Below, piece after piece: positions 13,137 to 23,442 of a stretch of DNA of 32,532 bases. Position 1 is the first letter of the stretch. Every line of letters starts with the position of its first letter. Origin of the DNA: DAOUFU01 sp034429275. GTDB taxonomy: Bacteria > Chloroflexota > Anaerolineae > Aggregatilineales > Aggregatilineaceae. The stretch lies in NCBI GenBank assembly GCA_034429275.1, contig DAOUFU010000223.1, forward strand, positions 1-32,532. The letters run 5' to 3'. A model generated the notes under the pieces. The model was not told where the DNA came from, searched no databases, and saw only the letters and a list, made by a program, of their open reading frames with translations. A program made the translations under genes and the position numbers.

Positions 13137-15086
13137 CTATGACGAGCTGGACCGGCGGCGAGGCGTCAGGCCCGCTTTGAGCCAGTCCAGCGCGTCATCC
13201 CATTGGCGGCGGCGGCGATGTTCGGCGGGAACGCGATCTTGCAAGATGCTCAGCAGGGTGAAGGTCGGCAGGTGGCCCCACTGGGAAGCCAGCGGAATCG
13301 CCTGGTTGAGCAGTTTGTAGGCGCGCAGAGTCTCGCCGGTGTTGGCCCAGGTGCTGGCGACGCTGGCGTAGGTATCGAGCAGGGCGGGCGCGTCGTCTTC
13401 GAGGTCGGCGGGGGAGATATCGAAGGCTGAACGGGCAGCGATGACGCTGTTTTCGTACTGCTCCAACTGAGCAAAGGTGATCGCCAGGGCCAGGAATGCG
13501 TGTTGGCGCTGGTAGACGGTGTGGGTTTTGTGCCAATCGCGCGACGAGAGGCTGGGGAAATAGGCATACGTGGCCTGTTCGAGCAGGCGAAGCGCCTCGG
13601 CGTGCCGGTTGAGTTCCAGCAGCAGGCTGCCAAGGCCGACATAGGCCGGGCCGTAGCTGTGATCGAGGGCGAGCGCGGCTTCGAATGCGGCAATCGCCTC
13701 GGTTTCGCGGCCCGACTGAAGAGCCAGGACCTGTCCCAGGTTGTGGCAGGTGGCCGGGGTCGGAGCCTGATCGGCGGCCTGCCGGAACGCATTGGCATAG
13801 ACCTCAAATTCCTGAGGGCTGCCCAGGGCGTTCACCATGCTGTCGTAGAGGACGGCATAGGCCAGGTCAGCATCGGCCTGGATGGCCTGGACAAGCGCGG
13901 CATCGGCATCGGCGTCGTTTTCGTCGATGTCGCGGTAAATATCTGCCAGGGCGAGCTGGGCAAATGGCAGAGCAGGCTTGAGCGCGACGGCGTGTTCCAG
14001 AATGGCGCGGCCCTGTTCGGCACGGCCCAGGGCGACGAGCGTCTCGCCATATTCGGCGGCGACTTCTGGCAGGCCGGAGAAGGACTGCCACAGTGCGGTG
14101 ATCTCGGCCAGGGCGCGTTCGGGCTGGTGTTCGGCATCGCGCAGGGTGCGGATGGCATAGAGGCGTTCGGCCAGTTCCGGCGAAAGGGTGGGCCGTTCGT
14201 CGGTATCGAGCGGGTGGCGCTTTTGCGACAGGGTAGTGTGCTTGCTACGCGCGATGGCATTCTTGAGGTCGTTCAAAAATGCGCGCGCCGTCTGCGGGCG
14301 GTCGTCGGGATTTTTGCTCAACGCGCGGCGAAGAGTCTCATCAACCTGGGCGGGAATGCTGGGATGGCGCGGTTGCAGCGAGCGCGGAGGCAGCGTGGCG
14401 ATGGCGTGCTGAATCGCCTCGTCGGTGGCGTGCTCGATGTCGAAATCCAGGTAATAACTGCCGGTGATGGCCTCAAAGAGCACAACAGCGAGCGAGTAGA
14501 TATCGGAGCCGCCGGTGATTTCGCCGCCAAGGGCTTGTTCGGGCGACATGTAGATCAGTGTGCCGGGCTGGGGACCGACGGCACGATTGGGTTCGCGGCT
14601 GGAGGGCGTGATGTGAGCCAGGCCAAAATCGGCCAGCTTGAACTGTCCTTCTTCGCCGATCAGGATATTTTCGGGCTTGATGTCGCGGTGGATGATGTTG
14701 CGGGCGTGCAGGGTTTCGAGCGCGCGACAGACATTCGACGCGACTTTGAGCAGCATATCGCGGTTGAGCGTGCCCTCGGTTTGCACCAGGCTGTGAAGAT
14801 CGCCGCCGGGCAGATATTCCATCACCAGCAGCAGGTTCTCGCCCTCTTCGCGCAGGGCATAGGTGGCGACGATATTGGGGTGGTTGAGGCTGGCGGCGAG
14901 CCGTGCCTCGCGGATGAACCATTCGCGCGTGCCCGCAGCGGAGAATGCCTCCGGCGCGAACTGCTTGATGGCCACATGGCGCAAGAGGTTCATATCCTCG
15001 GCCATGTAAACGACGCTGAAGCCCCCATTGCCGATGATGCGTAGGATGCGGTATTCGCCGAGGGTGTCGCCGGGTTGAAGCTGCAT
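13137..15086 (-). CDS. Soluble Ser/Thr protein kinase with C-terminal TPRs
   Basis: This 649-residue protein has an N-terminal Hanks-type kinase domain: IGNGGFSVVY glycine loop (18-27), Lys41 in VAIKQF, IIHRDIKPENILI with Asp135 and Asn140, DFG at 153-155, and YMSPEQ near 180. Residues about 300-640 form TPR-like helical repeats (LVALGRAEQGRAILEHAVAL, ATCHNLGQVLALQSGRETEA, AYVGLGSLLLELNRHAEALR). There is no membrane segment, unlike the kinase at 4997. The tail ends in PRRRSSSS. TPR-kinases are thought to phosphorylate partners held by the repeats; none can be named. The start at 15086 is chosen because it opens the kinase fold (MQLQPGDTLGEYRI) and has AGGA 9 nt upstream; an in-frame ATG at 15161 would add 25 unlikely residues and would remove the tandem repeat from the leader. 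Confidence 0.92.
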   Translation of the reverse strand: MQLQPGDTLGEYRILRIIGNGGFSVVYMAEDMNLLRHVAIKQFAPEAFSAAGTREWFIREARLAASLNHPNIVATYALREEGENLLLVMEYLPGGDLHSLVQTEGTLNRDMLLKVASNVCRALETLHARNIIHRDIKPENILIGEEGQFKLADFGLAHITPSSREPNRAVGPQPGTLIYMSPEQALGGEITGGSDIYSLAVVLFEAITGSYYLDFDIEHATDEAIQHAIATLPPRSLQPRHPSIPAQVDETLRRALSKNPDDRPQTARAFLNDLKNAIARSKHTTLSQKRHPLDTDERPTLSPELAERLYAIRTLRDAEHQPERALAEITALWQSFSGLPEVAAEYGETLVALGRAEQGRAILEHAVALKPALPFAQLALADIYRDIDENDADADAALVQAIQADADLAYAVLYDSMVNALGSPQEFEVYANAFRQAADQAPTPATCHNLGQVLALQSGRETEAIAAFEAALALDHSYGPAYVGLGSLLLELNRHAEALRLLEQATYAYFPSLSSRDWHKTHTVYQRQHAFLALAITFAQLEQYENSVIAARSAFDISPADLEDDAPALLDTYASVASTWANTGETLRAYKLLNQAIPLASQWGHLPTFTLLSILQDRVPAEHRRRRQWDDALDWLKAGLTPRRRSSSS

Positions 15087-15152
15087 CGTCAGATGTCCTG
15101 CGCGCCGAATGGTGTTGGGTGGGGCGCACAACATGATGGAACGCACACCAGA

Positions 15153-15172
15153 TACACTCAAGTATACTCAAG
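15153..15172 (-). promoter_or_regulatory. Tandem 10-bp repeat overlapping a -10-like box upstream of the kinase-TPR gene
   Basis: On the plus strand TACACTCAAG (15153-15162) is followed directly by TATACTCAAG (15163-15172), nine of ten identical. Read on the minus strand this gives CTTGAGTATACTTGAGTGTA with an internal TATACT that could be the -10 of the kinase gene. A repeat of one helical turn at a promoter is typical of a regulator-binding site. The -35 match is weak. Confidence 0.45.
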
Positions 15173-15239
15173 ATCGTCCACAAACGGTTAATTTTTCGTG
15201 AATTGTTCGACGATTTTTTGCGGCTGCGCTGCAAACAGA

Positions 15240-15270
15240 CATGCGTCCCGGCAGTTCGCCGGGACGCATG
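15240..15270 (-). terminator. Perfect 13-bp hairpin after the glycoside hydrolase gene
   Basis: CATGCGTCCCGGC (15240-15252) and GCCGGGACGCATG (15258-15270) are perfect inverted repeats around AGTTC. It lies 32 nt past the stop of the minus-strand hydrolase, followed on that strand by TCTGTTTGC, only mildly T-rich. Termination is likely by position. Confidence 0.65.
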
Positions 15271-15302
15271 GGTGATGCAACGTGGCAATGACTCGGATGG
15301 CG

Positions 15303-16700
15303 CTACTTGAGCACGCCCGCCAGGGTGGAGCAGGCCGGGCACGAGCCATCGGGCCGGATGATGGCATAGCCTGCCATCGGGTCGGTGGGGGTCCAGGTGG
15401 TGAAGTCCACGTTGAAGATGATCATCAGGCGGACCTTGCCGCTGGACGCCGCGACGACTGCCGCTTCGGCGAGCCAGGTGGCCTGCTCGGAGACGCTGGT
15501 ATTGCCGCCCCAGGCGAAGTTGCCAGGCAGGGCACCGTAACCATCGGGCGAGAGATAGCCCAACTCAGTGAAGCACGCCTGCTTGCCACCAAAGGGACCA
15601 ATCGCGCGGTTGAGCATCGTGCCGAAGTAGCGGGTGGGGTAATTGTCGCGCGGGTCGCCGGTGGCCTGACGCGGGCTAACGATGCCTTCGTTATAGTGGA
15701 CGCCAATGCAGTCGGCATACTGGCCCGCGCCAGCGGCAGCCATCTGCTGGGTGTAGACATCGTCGTTGCAGCCCTGGGCGGTGCAGCCAGCGGCACCGAA
15801 GAAACCGGTGGGTGCGAGCGCACCGGTGATCACCAATGTGGTGGGCTTGACCGACTTGATGGCGTTGTAGGACTTGGCGAGCAGCGGCACATAGTTGGCC
15901 CCGCTGATCTGCCCGGCAGGCCATTCGCGGTCAATGTTCATTTCGTTCCAGATCTCGATGGCATCCGCGCCGCTGCGGGCCAGGCTGGCGACGTAGGCGG
16001 CGTAAGTATCCTGGTAGGCCGGGTTCATGATCTGGTTTTTGTCACCGATGGCGGAGATGAGGACCTTGTAGCCGGCGCCGTGCGCTTCGGCAATGAGGCC
16101 GGTGAAGTCCTGACCGACGGAGGCCTGATACTTGATCCACTTGAGACCCGCCGAGTTGAGGGCTTCACGGGTGCGCTGGCTGAGACCGACCACCTGGCCG
16201 CCTGCCTCAAAGCCGCCGACGTTGGCGGTGCCGGTTACAGGCGCGGGCAGGTTGGGATCAGCCGAACCCTGGGCAGGGGCAACCGCCACCTGGGTGACTT
16301 CATCGCACACCGCGATGATCTGGTAGTTGAAGCTGGTACGCACTTCGTACTGCATGCCCGACATGCTGGTGATGAGGAAGCGCCAACCCCAATACAACTG
16401 GCGTTCCTGCTCGCCTTCGGCCAATGTGCGGCAGCTATCGATGCCATCGACGAATTCAAATTCCTCGAATGTCCAGGATTGGACATAGGTGAAATCGCCG
16501 CCGACTTTGTCTTCGAGTGCGGCGCGAGCGGCTGCAAACGCGAGCCAAACCGGATCCTGGGGGGTCGGGGTGGGGCCGCCCTGTTGCTGAACCTCAAAGG
16601 TGCCGGGCTGCAATGGGGCAGCGGTGGCCACCAGCGGGGTTAGCGCCAGGATGAGAAATGCGGCGATCACACCAGTCATGATGGACTTGCTCTTCTTCAC
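15303..16700 (-). CDS. Secreted glycoside hydrolase-like (beta/alpha)8 protein, clan A type
   Basis: This 465-residue exported protein has a signal peptide (MKKSKS, hydrophobic to about residue 24, VATAAP). An N-terminal region (about 40-140) lacks a recognised fold. The (beta/alpha)8 barrel (about 165-430) resembles GH39/GH5-type clan A hydrolases: LKWIKYQASVG, YKVLISAIG, and the acid/base pair Asn252-Glu253 in AIEIWNEMNIDREWP. CIGVHYNEG and the candidate nucleophile Glu379 in CFTELGYLSPDGYG follow. It probably cleaves an extracellular polysaccharide; the substrate is not predictable. Several cysteines (306, 311, 331, 376, 454, 457) suggest disulfides. The start is GTG at 16700, with AAAGGA about 10 nt upstream. 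It is single-gene, with its own extended -10 promoter and a downstream hairpin. Confidence 0.82.
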   Translation of the reverse strand: MKKSKSIMTGVIAAFLILALTPLVATAAPLQPGTFEVQQQGGPTPTPQDPVWLAFAAARAALEDKVGGDFTYVQSWTFEEFEFVDGIDSCRTLAEGEQERQLYWGWRFLITSMSGMQYEVRTSFNYQIIAVCDEVTQVAVAPAQGSADPNLPAPVTGTANVGGFEAGGQVVGLSQRTREALNSAGLKWIKYQASVGQDFTGLIAEAHGAGYKVLISAIGDKNQIMNPAYQDTYAAYVASLARSGADAIEIWNEMNIDREWPAGQISGANYVPLLAKSYNAIKSVKPTTLVITGALAPTGFFGAAGCTAQGCNDDVYTQQMAAAGAGQYADCIGVHYNEGIVSPRQATGDPRDNYPTRYFGTMLNRAIGPFGGKQACFTELGYLSPDGYGALPGNFAWGGNTSVSEQATWLAEAAVVAASSGKVRLMIIFNVDFTTWTPTDPMAGYAIIRPDGSCPACSTLAGVLK

Positions 16701-16770
16701 GGTGAAAACATCCTTTCAACATGCTAGGGGTGTTGGCTGCTCACCGATCCGGCGAGCGCACATCGAACCG

Positions 16771-16779
16771 ATTCTAGCA
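16771..16779 (-). promoter_or_regulatory. Extended -10 promoter for the glycoside hydrolase gene
   Basis: On the minus strand TGCTAGAAT (16779-16771) is an extended -10 (TGn plus TAGAAT, five of six to consensus). The -35 is poor at 17 nt, as is usual for extended -10 promoters. It would give a leader of about 64 nt. Confidence 0.5.
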
Positions 16780-16941
16780 GATATTTGCCTTCGAACCAGT
16801 GCAAATGGCGATTCTGCCCGAAAACAAACGTTATGTCCAGGATGACTACCCTACGATGACCTGACCGCAGGCTCATCGGGCAGGGCGGATGACTGACGGA
16901 ATCATGATGGAAGGATGATGCGAGCGGGCAGGGGGAACGGT

Positions 16942-16971
16942 GCCGGGCGGGATCGACAAAACCCGCCCGGC
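16942..16971 (-). terminator. Perfect 10-bp GC hairpin just after the ABC exporter genes
   Basis: GCCGGGCGGG (16942-16951) and CCCGCCCGGC (16962-16971) are perfect inverted repeats around a 10-nt loop, 6 nt past the stop of the minus-strand exporter gene. No U-tract follows on that strand. Probable 3' end of the ABC transcript. Confidence 0.58.
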
Positions 16972-16977
16972 GATCGT

Positions 16978-18843
16978 TCAATTGTCTGATGCACCGCCGC
17001 GAAGCTGGGTGGTATACAACTCGTGGTAGAGGCCACGCCTGGCGAGCAGTTCGCTGTGGGTGCCGCGCTCGACGATGCGACCATGATCCATGACGATCAC
17101 CTGGTCAGCGCGGATGATGGTGCTCAGGCGGTGGGCGATCACCACGGCGGTTCGGCCTTCCAGCAGCCTGGCCAGGGCAGCCTGCATCTGAAGCTCGGTG
17201 ATCGTATCGACGCTGCTGGTGGCTTCATCCAGGATGATGATGGCCGGGTCGGCCAGCAGGGCGCGGGTGAACGAGATCAGTTGACGCTGGCCTGTGCTGA
17301 GCCGCGAGCCGCCCTCCTCGACATCGGTATCGTAGCCTTTGGGCATGGCGGCAATGAATTCGTGTGCGCCAGTGGCACGGGCGGCGGCTTCGATTTCTTC
17401 GTCGGTGGCGTCGAGGCGGCCAAAACGCAAATTGTCGCGGATGCTGTTGGCAAACAGGCCGGTATCCTGGGGGACCCAGGCGATCTGAGCGCGGAGCGAG
17501 GTCAGAGTCACCCGGCTGATGTCGTATCCATCGAACAAAATCTGGCCGGACTGCGGCTCGTAGAAGCGGCCCAGCAAGCGGACGAGCGTACTCTTGCCTG
17601 CACCGGTGTGCCCGACGACGGCGACCATCTGCCCCGGCTTGATGACCAGATCGATGTCGCGCAGTACATCGCTGGCGGCCTCTTCGGACCCATTCGCCGG
17701 GTCGGGGCGGGACGCCGGTGGAGCATTGGCCGCGCGATCTTTGGCGGGGGTGAGATCAGTCTGGGGCTTTTCGTAGAAGAAGCTCACTCCGCGCATCTCG
17801 ATCGCCCCGCTCACGCGCGGCATCTCGACCGCGCCGGGCGTGTCGCGGATGTCCGGCTTGGTATCGAGCACCTTAAGGATACGTTCACCGGCGGCGGCGG
17901 CTTCCTGGAACTGATCGAGGCGCATGGCCAGATCGCGGATCGGGTTGAAGAACATGTTGAGGTAGAGCAAGAAGGCAACCATGGTGCCTGTGTCCAGGTC
18001 GCCGTTGAGGACGCGCAAACCGCCGACCCCGATCACAATGGCCACGCCGATATCGGACAAGATGTCGATACCGGGCATGTAGATCGAGGCGAGCTTATCG
18101 GCGCGGAGGCTGGCATCTAGCTCGGTGGTGGCGACCTTTTCGAACTGGGCCTGCTGGCGGTATTCGCGCACAAAAGCCTGGACGATGCGCATCCCGGAGA
18201 GGTTTTCCTGCAGGGTGGCCGAGACCACCCCGACGGCCTCGCGCACGGCACGGTAGCGCTTTGCGGAGCGCCTGCGCCACCAAAGCGTGAGCGCCGCCAT
18301 GGCCGGAATGACCACAAAGGTGAGCAGGGCCAGCGACCAGTCGTAGTAGAGCATGACGGCGATGATGCCCACCAGGGTAAAAGCGTTGGCGATGGTGTTG
18401 ATCACCGCCCAGGTGATGAAGTTCTGGAGTGAGTTGCTGTCCTCGGTGATGCGGGCCATCAAATCGCCCACGCGGTTGTGGTCGAAATAGGCCATGTTGA
18501 GATCGAGGTATTTGAAGAAAATCTGCTCGCGGACCTTCATAATCGCATGCTGGCCGATCCAGATCATGTTGTACATTTGCAGGCGCAGACCCCCCGCCTG
18601 GACGATATTGGTGGCCAGGAAGGCAAACGAATAGATGGTCAGGATGCGCAGATTGCCACTGCCTGAAAGCCCCTTGTTGATCGCCTGGCGGACCAGGACG
18701 GGCGCGATCAGCGAAGCCGTGCTGGTGACAAACATCAACAGGGTGACAGCGATCACGCGGCGACGAAAGGGCAGCAGATAGCCGAGCAGGCGGCCCAGCG
18801 TTTCGCGCGCCGGGCGTTCGAGTTTGGGGCGTTCTTCGCTCAT
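16978..18843 (-). CDS. ABC exporter half-transporter, catalytic partner
   Basis: This 621-residue protein has an N-terminal type IV exporter membrane domain (about residues 15-330, six helices, e.g. VIAVTLLMFVTSTASLIAPVL) and a C-terminal ATPase domain. Walker A is GHTGAGKST (411-419), the signature is the non-canonical LSTGQ (515-519), Walker B is IIILDE with catalytic Glu540, and the switch His is H571. A 30-residue Pro/Ala/acidic insert (about 360-390) sits early in the ATPase domain. With the upstream partner it fits heterodimeric exporters of the TM287/288, LmrCD and BmrCD type, which move lipids, drugs or peptides out of the cytoplasm. In that scheme this subunit supplies the intact catalytic Glu and the altered signature. 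The gene starts 9 nt after its partner's stop. Substrate is unknown. Confidence 0.94.
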   Translation of the reverse strand: MSEERPKLERPARETLGRLLGYLLPFRRRVIAVTLLMFVTSTASLIAPVLVRQAINKGLSGSGNLRILTIYSFAFLATNIVQAGGLRLQMYNMIWIGQHAIMKVREQIFFKYLDLNMAYFDHNRVGDLMARITEDSNSLQNFITWAVINTIANAFTLVGIIAVMLYYDWSLALLTFVVIPAMAALTLWWRRRSAKRYRAVREAVGVVSATLQENLSGMRIVQAFVREYRQQAQFEKVATTELDASLRADKLASIYMPGIDILSDIGVAIVIGVGGLRVLNGDLDTGTMVAFLLYLNMFFNPIRDLAMRLDQFQEAAAAGERILKVLDTKPDIRDTPGAVEMPRVSGAIEMRGVSFFYEKPQTDLTPAKDRAANAPPASRPDPANGSEEAASDVLRDIDLVIKPGQMVAVVGHTGAGKSTLVRLLGRFYEPQSGQILFDGYDISRVTLTSLRAQIAWVPQDTGLFANSIRDNLRFGRLDATDEEIEAAARATGAHEFIAAMPKGYDTDVEEGGSRLSTGQRQLISFTRALLADPAIIILDEATSSVDTITELQMQAALARLLEGRTAVVIAHRLSTIIRADQVIVMDHGRIVERGTHSELLARRGLYHELYTTQLRGGASDN

Positions 18844-18852
18844 GCGGTGCTC

Positions 18853-20781
<1,929 letters not shown>

Positions 20782-21114
20782 GCTGGACCGCGTCTCCTTA
20801 CGGTGATTCAGGTCGGGCAGAAGCGAGCGCGAGACGCCCCCGAAGGGCAAAGAACCGGCAGCACGCCGGCAGAGGCAGGGAGTCACCTGGGTAAGAGTCG
20901 CTATTATACGGGATCGTGTGAGTGCCGTCCAGTCCGTGATTGCGTGATTGCGCACTTTGGGAATCCGCAAAGGCGGGGCGATGAAAAGGTAACGTTCGGC
21001 AGGGCTGGAAAGGGAAGTATGGCTATAGTGAGCGGGTGGCGGGGGGGCGTATACTGGGGGGAAACTGGTAAAAATCGGAGAGTACTTAGCTGCCAGAGCA
21101 AGAGGATGCACCTT
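20782..21114 (+). other. Divergent intergenic region between ABC operon and iorAB
   Basis: This 333-nt stretch holds the ABC promoter (20903-20931) and a tandem octamer GTGATTGC (20936-20943 and 20944-20951) just upstream of its -35. A TATACT at 21050-21055 could be the -10 of iorA, but it lacks a convincing -35. No further gene is supported. Confidence 0.5.
20903..20931 (-). promoter_or_regulatory. Sigma70-type promoter of the ABC exporter operon
   Basis: On the minus strand TGGACG (20931-20926, four of six to TTGACA) and a perfect TATAAT (20908-20903) are 17 nt apart. The transcript would start near 20896, about 115 nt before the ATG. The GTGATTGC tandem repeat next to the -35 could bind a regulator. 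Confidence 0.6.
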
Positions 21115-22710
21115 ATGCAGAGATTTGTGCCGTTAGGGAACGAGGCGCTGGCCCAGGGAGCACTAGATGCCGGGCTGTCGGGGATGTATGCCTATCCCGG
21201 CACGCCCTCCACCGAGATCATGGAATATGTGCAGCGTGCGCCTGAAGCGAGCGAGCGAGGGGTTCACCGTGAGTGGTCGGCCAACGAGAAGACGGCGCTC
21301 GAAGAGGCGCTGGGCATGTCGTATGCGGGCAAGCGCGCGATGGTGGCGATGAAACACGTGGGGCTGAACGTGGCCGCGGACCCGTTCATGAATGCGGCGC
21401 TGACCGGGGCACACGGCGGGCTGCTGGTGGTGGTGGCCGACGATCCATCGATGCATTCGTCGCAGAATGAGCAGGATACACGCTTCTACGGGCAGTTCGC
21501 GCTGATCCCTACCGTTGAGCCTTCCAACCAGCAAGAGGCGTATGACCTGCCGTTTTATGCATTCGACCTTTCGGAAAAATTCGAAGTGCCGGTGCTGGTG
21601 CGGATGACCACACGGCTGTCGCATTCGCGGGCGAATGTGACGCGGCGCGACCTGCTGCCGGAGAATCCGCTGCGGCTGCCGACCAACCTGACCCGGTTTG
21701 TGCTGCTGCCTGCTAAGGCGCGGCGGCTGTATGCCGAGCTGATCGCCAAGCAGACTGAATTTGAGGCGGAATCGGAGCGGTCGCCGTTCAACCGCTATGT
21801 CGATGGGCCGGACAAGAGCCGGGGCGTGATCGCGTGTGGATTGGCCTACAACTACCTGGCCGAGAACTATCCCGACGGCTGCCCGCACCCGGTGCTGAAG
21901 ATCGGCCAATACCCGCTGCCGACCAGGCTGGTCGCGCGGCTGGTGGGCGAGTGCCAGGAAATCCTGGTGCTGGAAGAGGGGATGCCGCTGGTTGAAGAAC
22001 GGCTGCGCGGGTACCCGTTCAACAAGGGGAAGGTGCACGGGCGGCTGGATGGATCGCTGCCGCGCACGGGCGAACTGAACCCGGTGGTGGTAGCGCGTGC
22101 GCTGGGCATTGAACGCCCGGAGCCGGCTTACAGCGTGCCGGAGATTGTGGCCGGGCGTCCGCCGCAGTTGTGCCAGGGCTGCCCGCACGGGGATACATTC
22201 ACCGCGCTGAAGGAAGCGCTGGCCGACTATTCGCCGGGGCGTGTATTCTCGGATATCGGGTGCTACACGCTGGGCGTCCTGCCGCCGTATGAGATGGTCA
22301 ATTCCTGCGTGGATATGGGCGCATCGATCACTATGGCGAAAGGCGCGGCGGACGCGGGCCTGGTCCCGGCGGTGGCGGTGATCGGGGATTCGACGTTCAG
22401 CCATTCGGGCATGACAGGCCTGCTGGATATGGTCAATGCGAATTCGCCGGTGACGGTGGTGATTGTCGATAACGAGACGACGGCCATGACAGGCGGCCAG
22501 GACTCGCCTGGGCATGGGCGATTGGAATCTATTGCAGAAGGGCTGGGTGTGCTGCCGGAGCACATTCACGTCATCACGCCGCTGCCGCGCCAGCACGCGG
22601 AAAATGTGGCGCTGCTGAAGCGCGAACTGGCGTATGAGGGGGTGTCGGTGGTGATCGCGCGGCGGGAGTGCATCGAGACGGCCAAGCGTCACCGGAGGGG
22701 TGCAGAATGA
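21115..22710 (+). CDS. iorA: Indolepyruvate:ferredoxin oxidoreductase alpha subunit, lacking the ferredoxin domain
   Basis: This 531-residue protein carries the transketolase-like pyrimidine-binding half (ALAQGALDAGLSGMYAYPGTPSTEI, VGLNVAADPFMNAALTGAHGG, DDPSMHSSQNEQDTRFYG). It also has the ThDP-binding half (LCQGCPHGDTF, FSDIGCYTLGVLPPYE, GDSTFSHSGMTGL, VDNETTAMTGGQ). IorAB oxidises aryl-2-oxoacids such as indolepyruvate to aryl-acyl-CoA with ferredoxin in the cytosol. Standard IorA (about 600 aa) ends in a two-cluster ferredoxin domain. Here the chain stops right after the strand VVIARRECIETAKRH, so no CxxCxxC motif exists; an external Fe-S protein would be needed. The start at 21115 fits AGAGG 9 nt upstream; ATG 21106 is an alternative. 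iorB follows with an ATGA overlap. Confidence 0.92.
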   Translation: MQRFVPLGNEALAQGALDAGLSGMYAYPGTPSTEIMEYVQRAPEASERGVHREWSANEKTALEEALGMSYAGKRAMVAMKHVGLNVAADPFMNAALTGAHGGLLVVVADDPSMHSSQNEQDTRFYGQFALIPTVEPSNQQEAYDLPFYAFDLSEKFEVPVLVRMTTRLSHSRANVTRRDLLPENPLRLPTNLTRFVLLPAKARRLYAELIAKQTEFEAESERSPFNRYVDGPDKSRGVIACGLAYNYLAENYPDGCPHPVLKIGQYPLPTRLVARLVGECQEILVLEEGMPLVEERLRGYPFNKGKVHGRLDGSLPRTGELNPVVVARALGIERPEPAYSVPEIVAGRPPQLCQGCPHGDTFTALKEALADYSPGRVFSDIGCYTLGVLPPYEMVNSCVDMGASITMAKGAADAGLVPAVAVIGDSTFSHSGMTGLLDMVNANSPVTVVIVDNETTAMTGGQDSPGHGRLESIAEGLGVLPEHIHVITPLPRQHAENVALLKRELAYEGVSVVIARRECIETAKRHRRGAE

Positions 22711-23300
22711 AATATGACGTGATTCTGGCCGGGGTAGGGGGACAGGGCGTGCTGTCGATTGCATCGGTGATCGGCGTGGCGGCAGTCGAAGGCGGCCTCT
22801 ACCTCAAGCAGGCGGAGGTTCACGGGATGTCGCAGCGCGGCGGGGCGGTGCAGAGTCACCTGCGCATCGCGGATCGCCCGATTCATTCGGACCTGATCCC
22901 TGAAGGCAGCGCGGACATGATCCTCTCGATGGAGCCGATGGAGACGCTGCGCTATGTGCCGTTCCTGGCGGCGGATGGGGTGATTGTGGCGGAAAAAACG
23001 CCGGTGCTCAACATCAACGATTACCCGGAGATGGACCTGGTCCTGGCACAGTACAAGATATATCCGCGGGTATCGCTGGTGGAGGCGGAAGGTATCGCCA
23101 AAAAGCTGCGGGCCGGGCGGGCGTCGAATATGGTGCTGCTGGGCGCGGCCTCACACTATCTACCTCTCGCGCCGGAGAACCTGGAAGCAGCCATCGGCGC
23201 GATCTTCGGGCGCAAGGGCGAAAAGATCGTGGCGGTCAACGTGGAGGCATTCCGGCAGGGCAGAGCGGCGGTCGCGCCGGTGGAGGCTCACACCAGGTAA
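22707..23300 (+). CDS. iorB: Indolepyruvate:ferredoxin oxidoreductase beta subunit
   Basis: This 197-residue protein is the 2-oxoacid:ferredoxin oxidoreductase gamma-type domain (PF01558-like): ILAGVGGQGVLSIASVIG at the N-terminus, EVHGMSQRGGAVQSHLRI, HSDLIPEGSADMILSMEPMETLR, and GRASNMVLLGAASHYLPL. It pairs with IorA to complete the CoA-site and electron-transfer interface. The ATG overlaps the iorA stop (ATGA) and GGAGGGG lies 6 nt upstream, which fits translational coupling. The last 12 residues are Ala/Val-rich and variable. A strong hairpin follows 39 nt later. Confidence 0.93.
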   Translation: MKYDVILAGVGGQGVLSIASVIGVAAVEGGLYLKQAEVHGMSQRGGAVQSHLRIADRPIHSDLIPEGSADMILSMEPMETLRYVPFLAADGVIVAEKTPVLNINDYPEMDLVLAQYKIYPRVSLVEAEGIAKKLRAGRASNMVLLGAASHYLPLAPENLEAAIGAIFGRKGEKIVAVNVEAFRQGRAAVAPVEAHTR

Positions 23301-23339
23301 ACCGCCTGGAGCAGTCGTCAACAAGTTGTACCAAGAGAG

Positions 23340-23375
23340 CGGGGGCGAGTGTCGAAGGATAGACGCTCGCCCCCG
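23340..23375. terminator. Bidirectional 14-bp hairpin between iorB and the L,D-transpeptidase gene
   Basis: CGGGGGCGAGTGTC (23340-23353) pairs with GACGCTCGCCCCCG (23362-23375) with a single G-T wobble and an 8-nt loop. The genes on both sides converge on it. GTTTGTGTG follows on the plus strand; the minus side has no T-tract. Confidence 0.7.
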
Positions 23376-23442
23376 GTTTGTGTGCGATCATTCTGTAGGT
23401 GGATGCTACGCCAGATCGTTGCTCTGGTTGCTTCTGGCAGCG

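Noticed and set aside
13500..15044. 514-codon frame antisense to the kinase-TPR gene
   Set aside because: A shadow frame; the sense kinase motifs are intact.
21163..22764. 533-codon frame antisense to iorA
   Set aside because: His/Arg-rich shadow frame; iorA is complete on the other strand.
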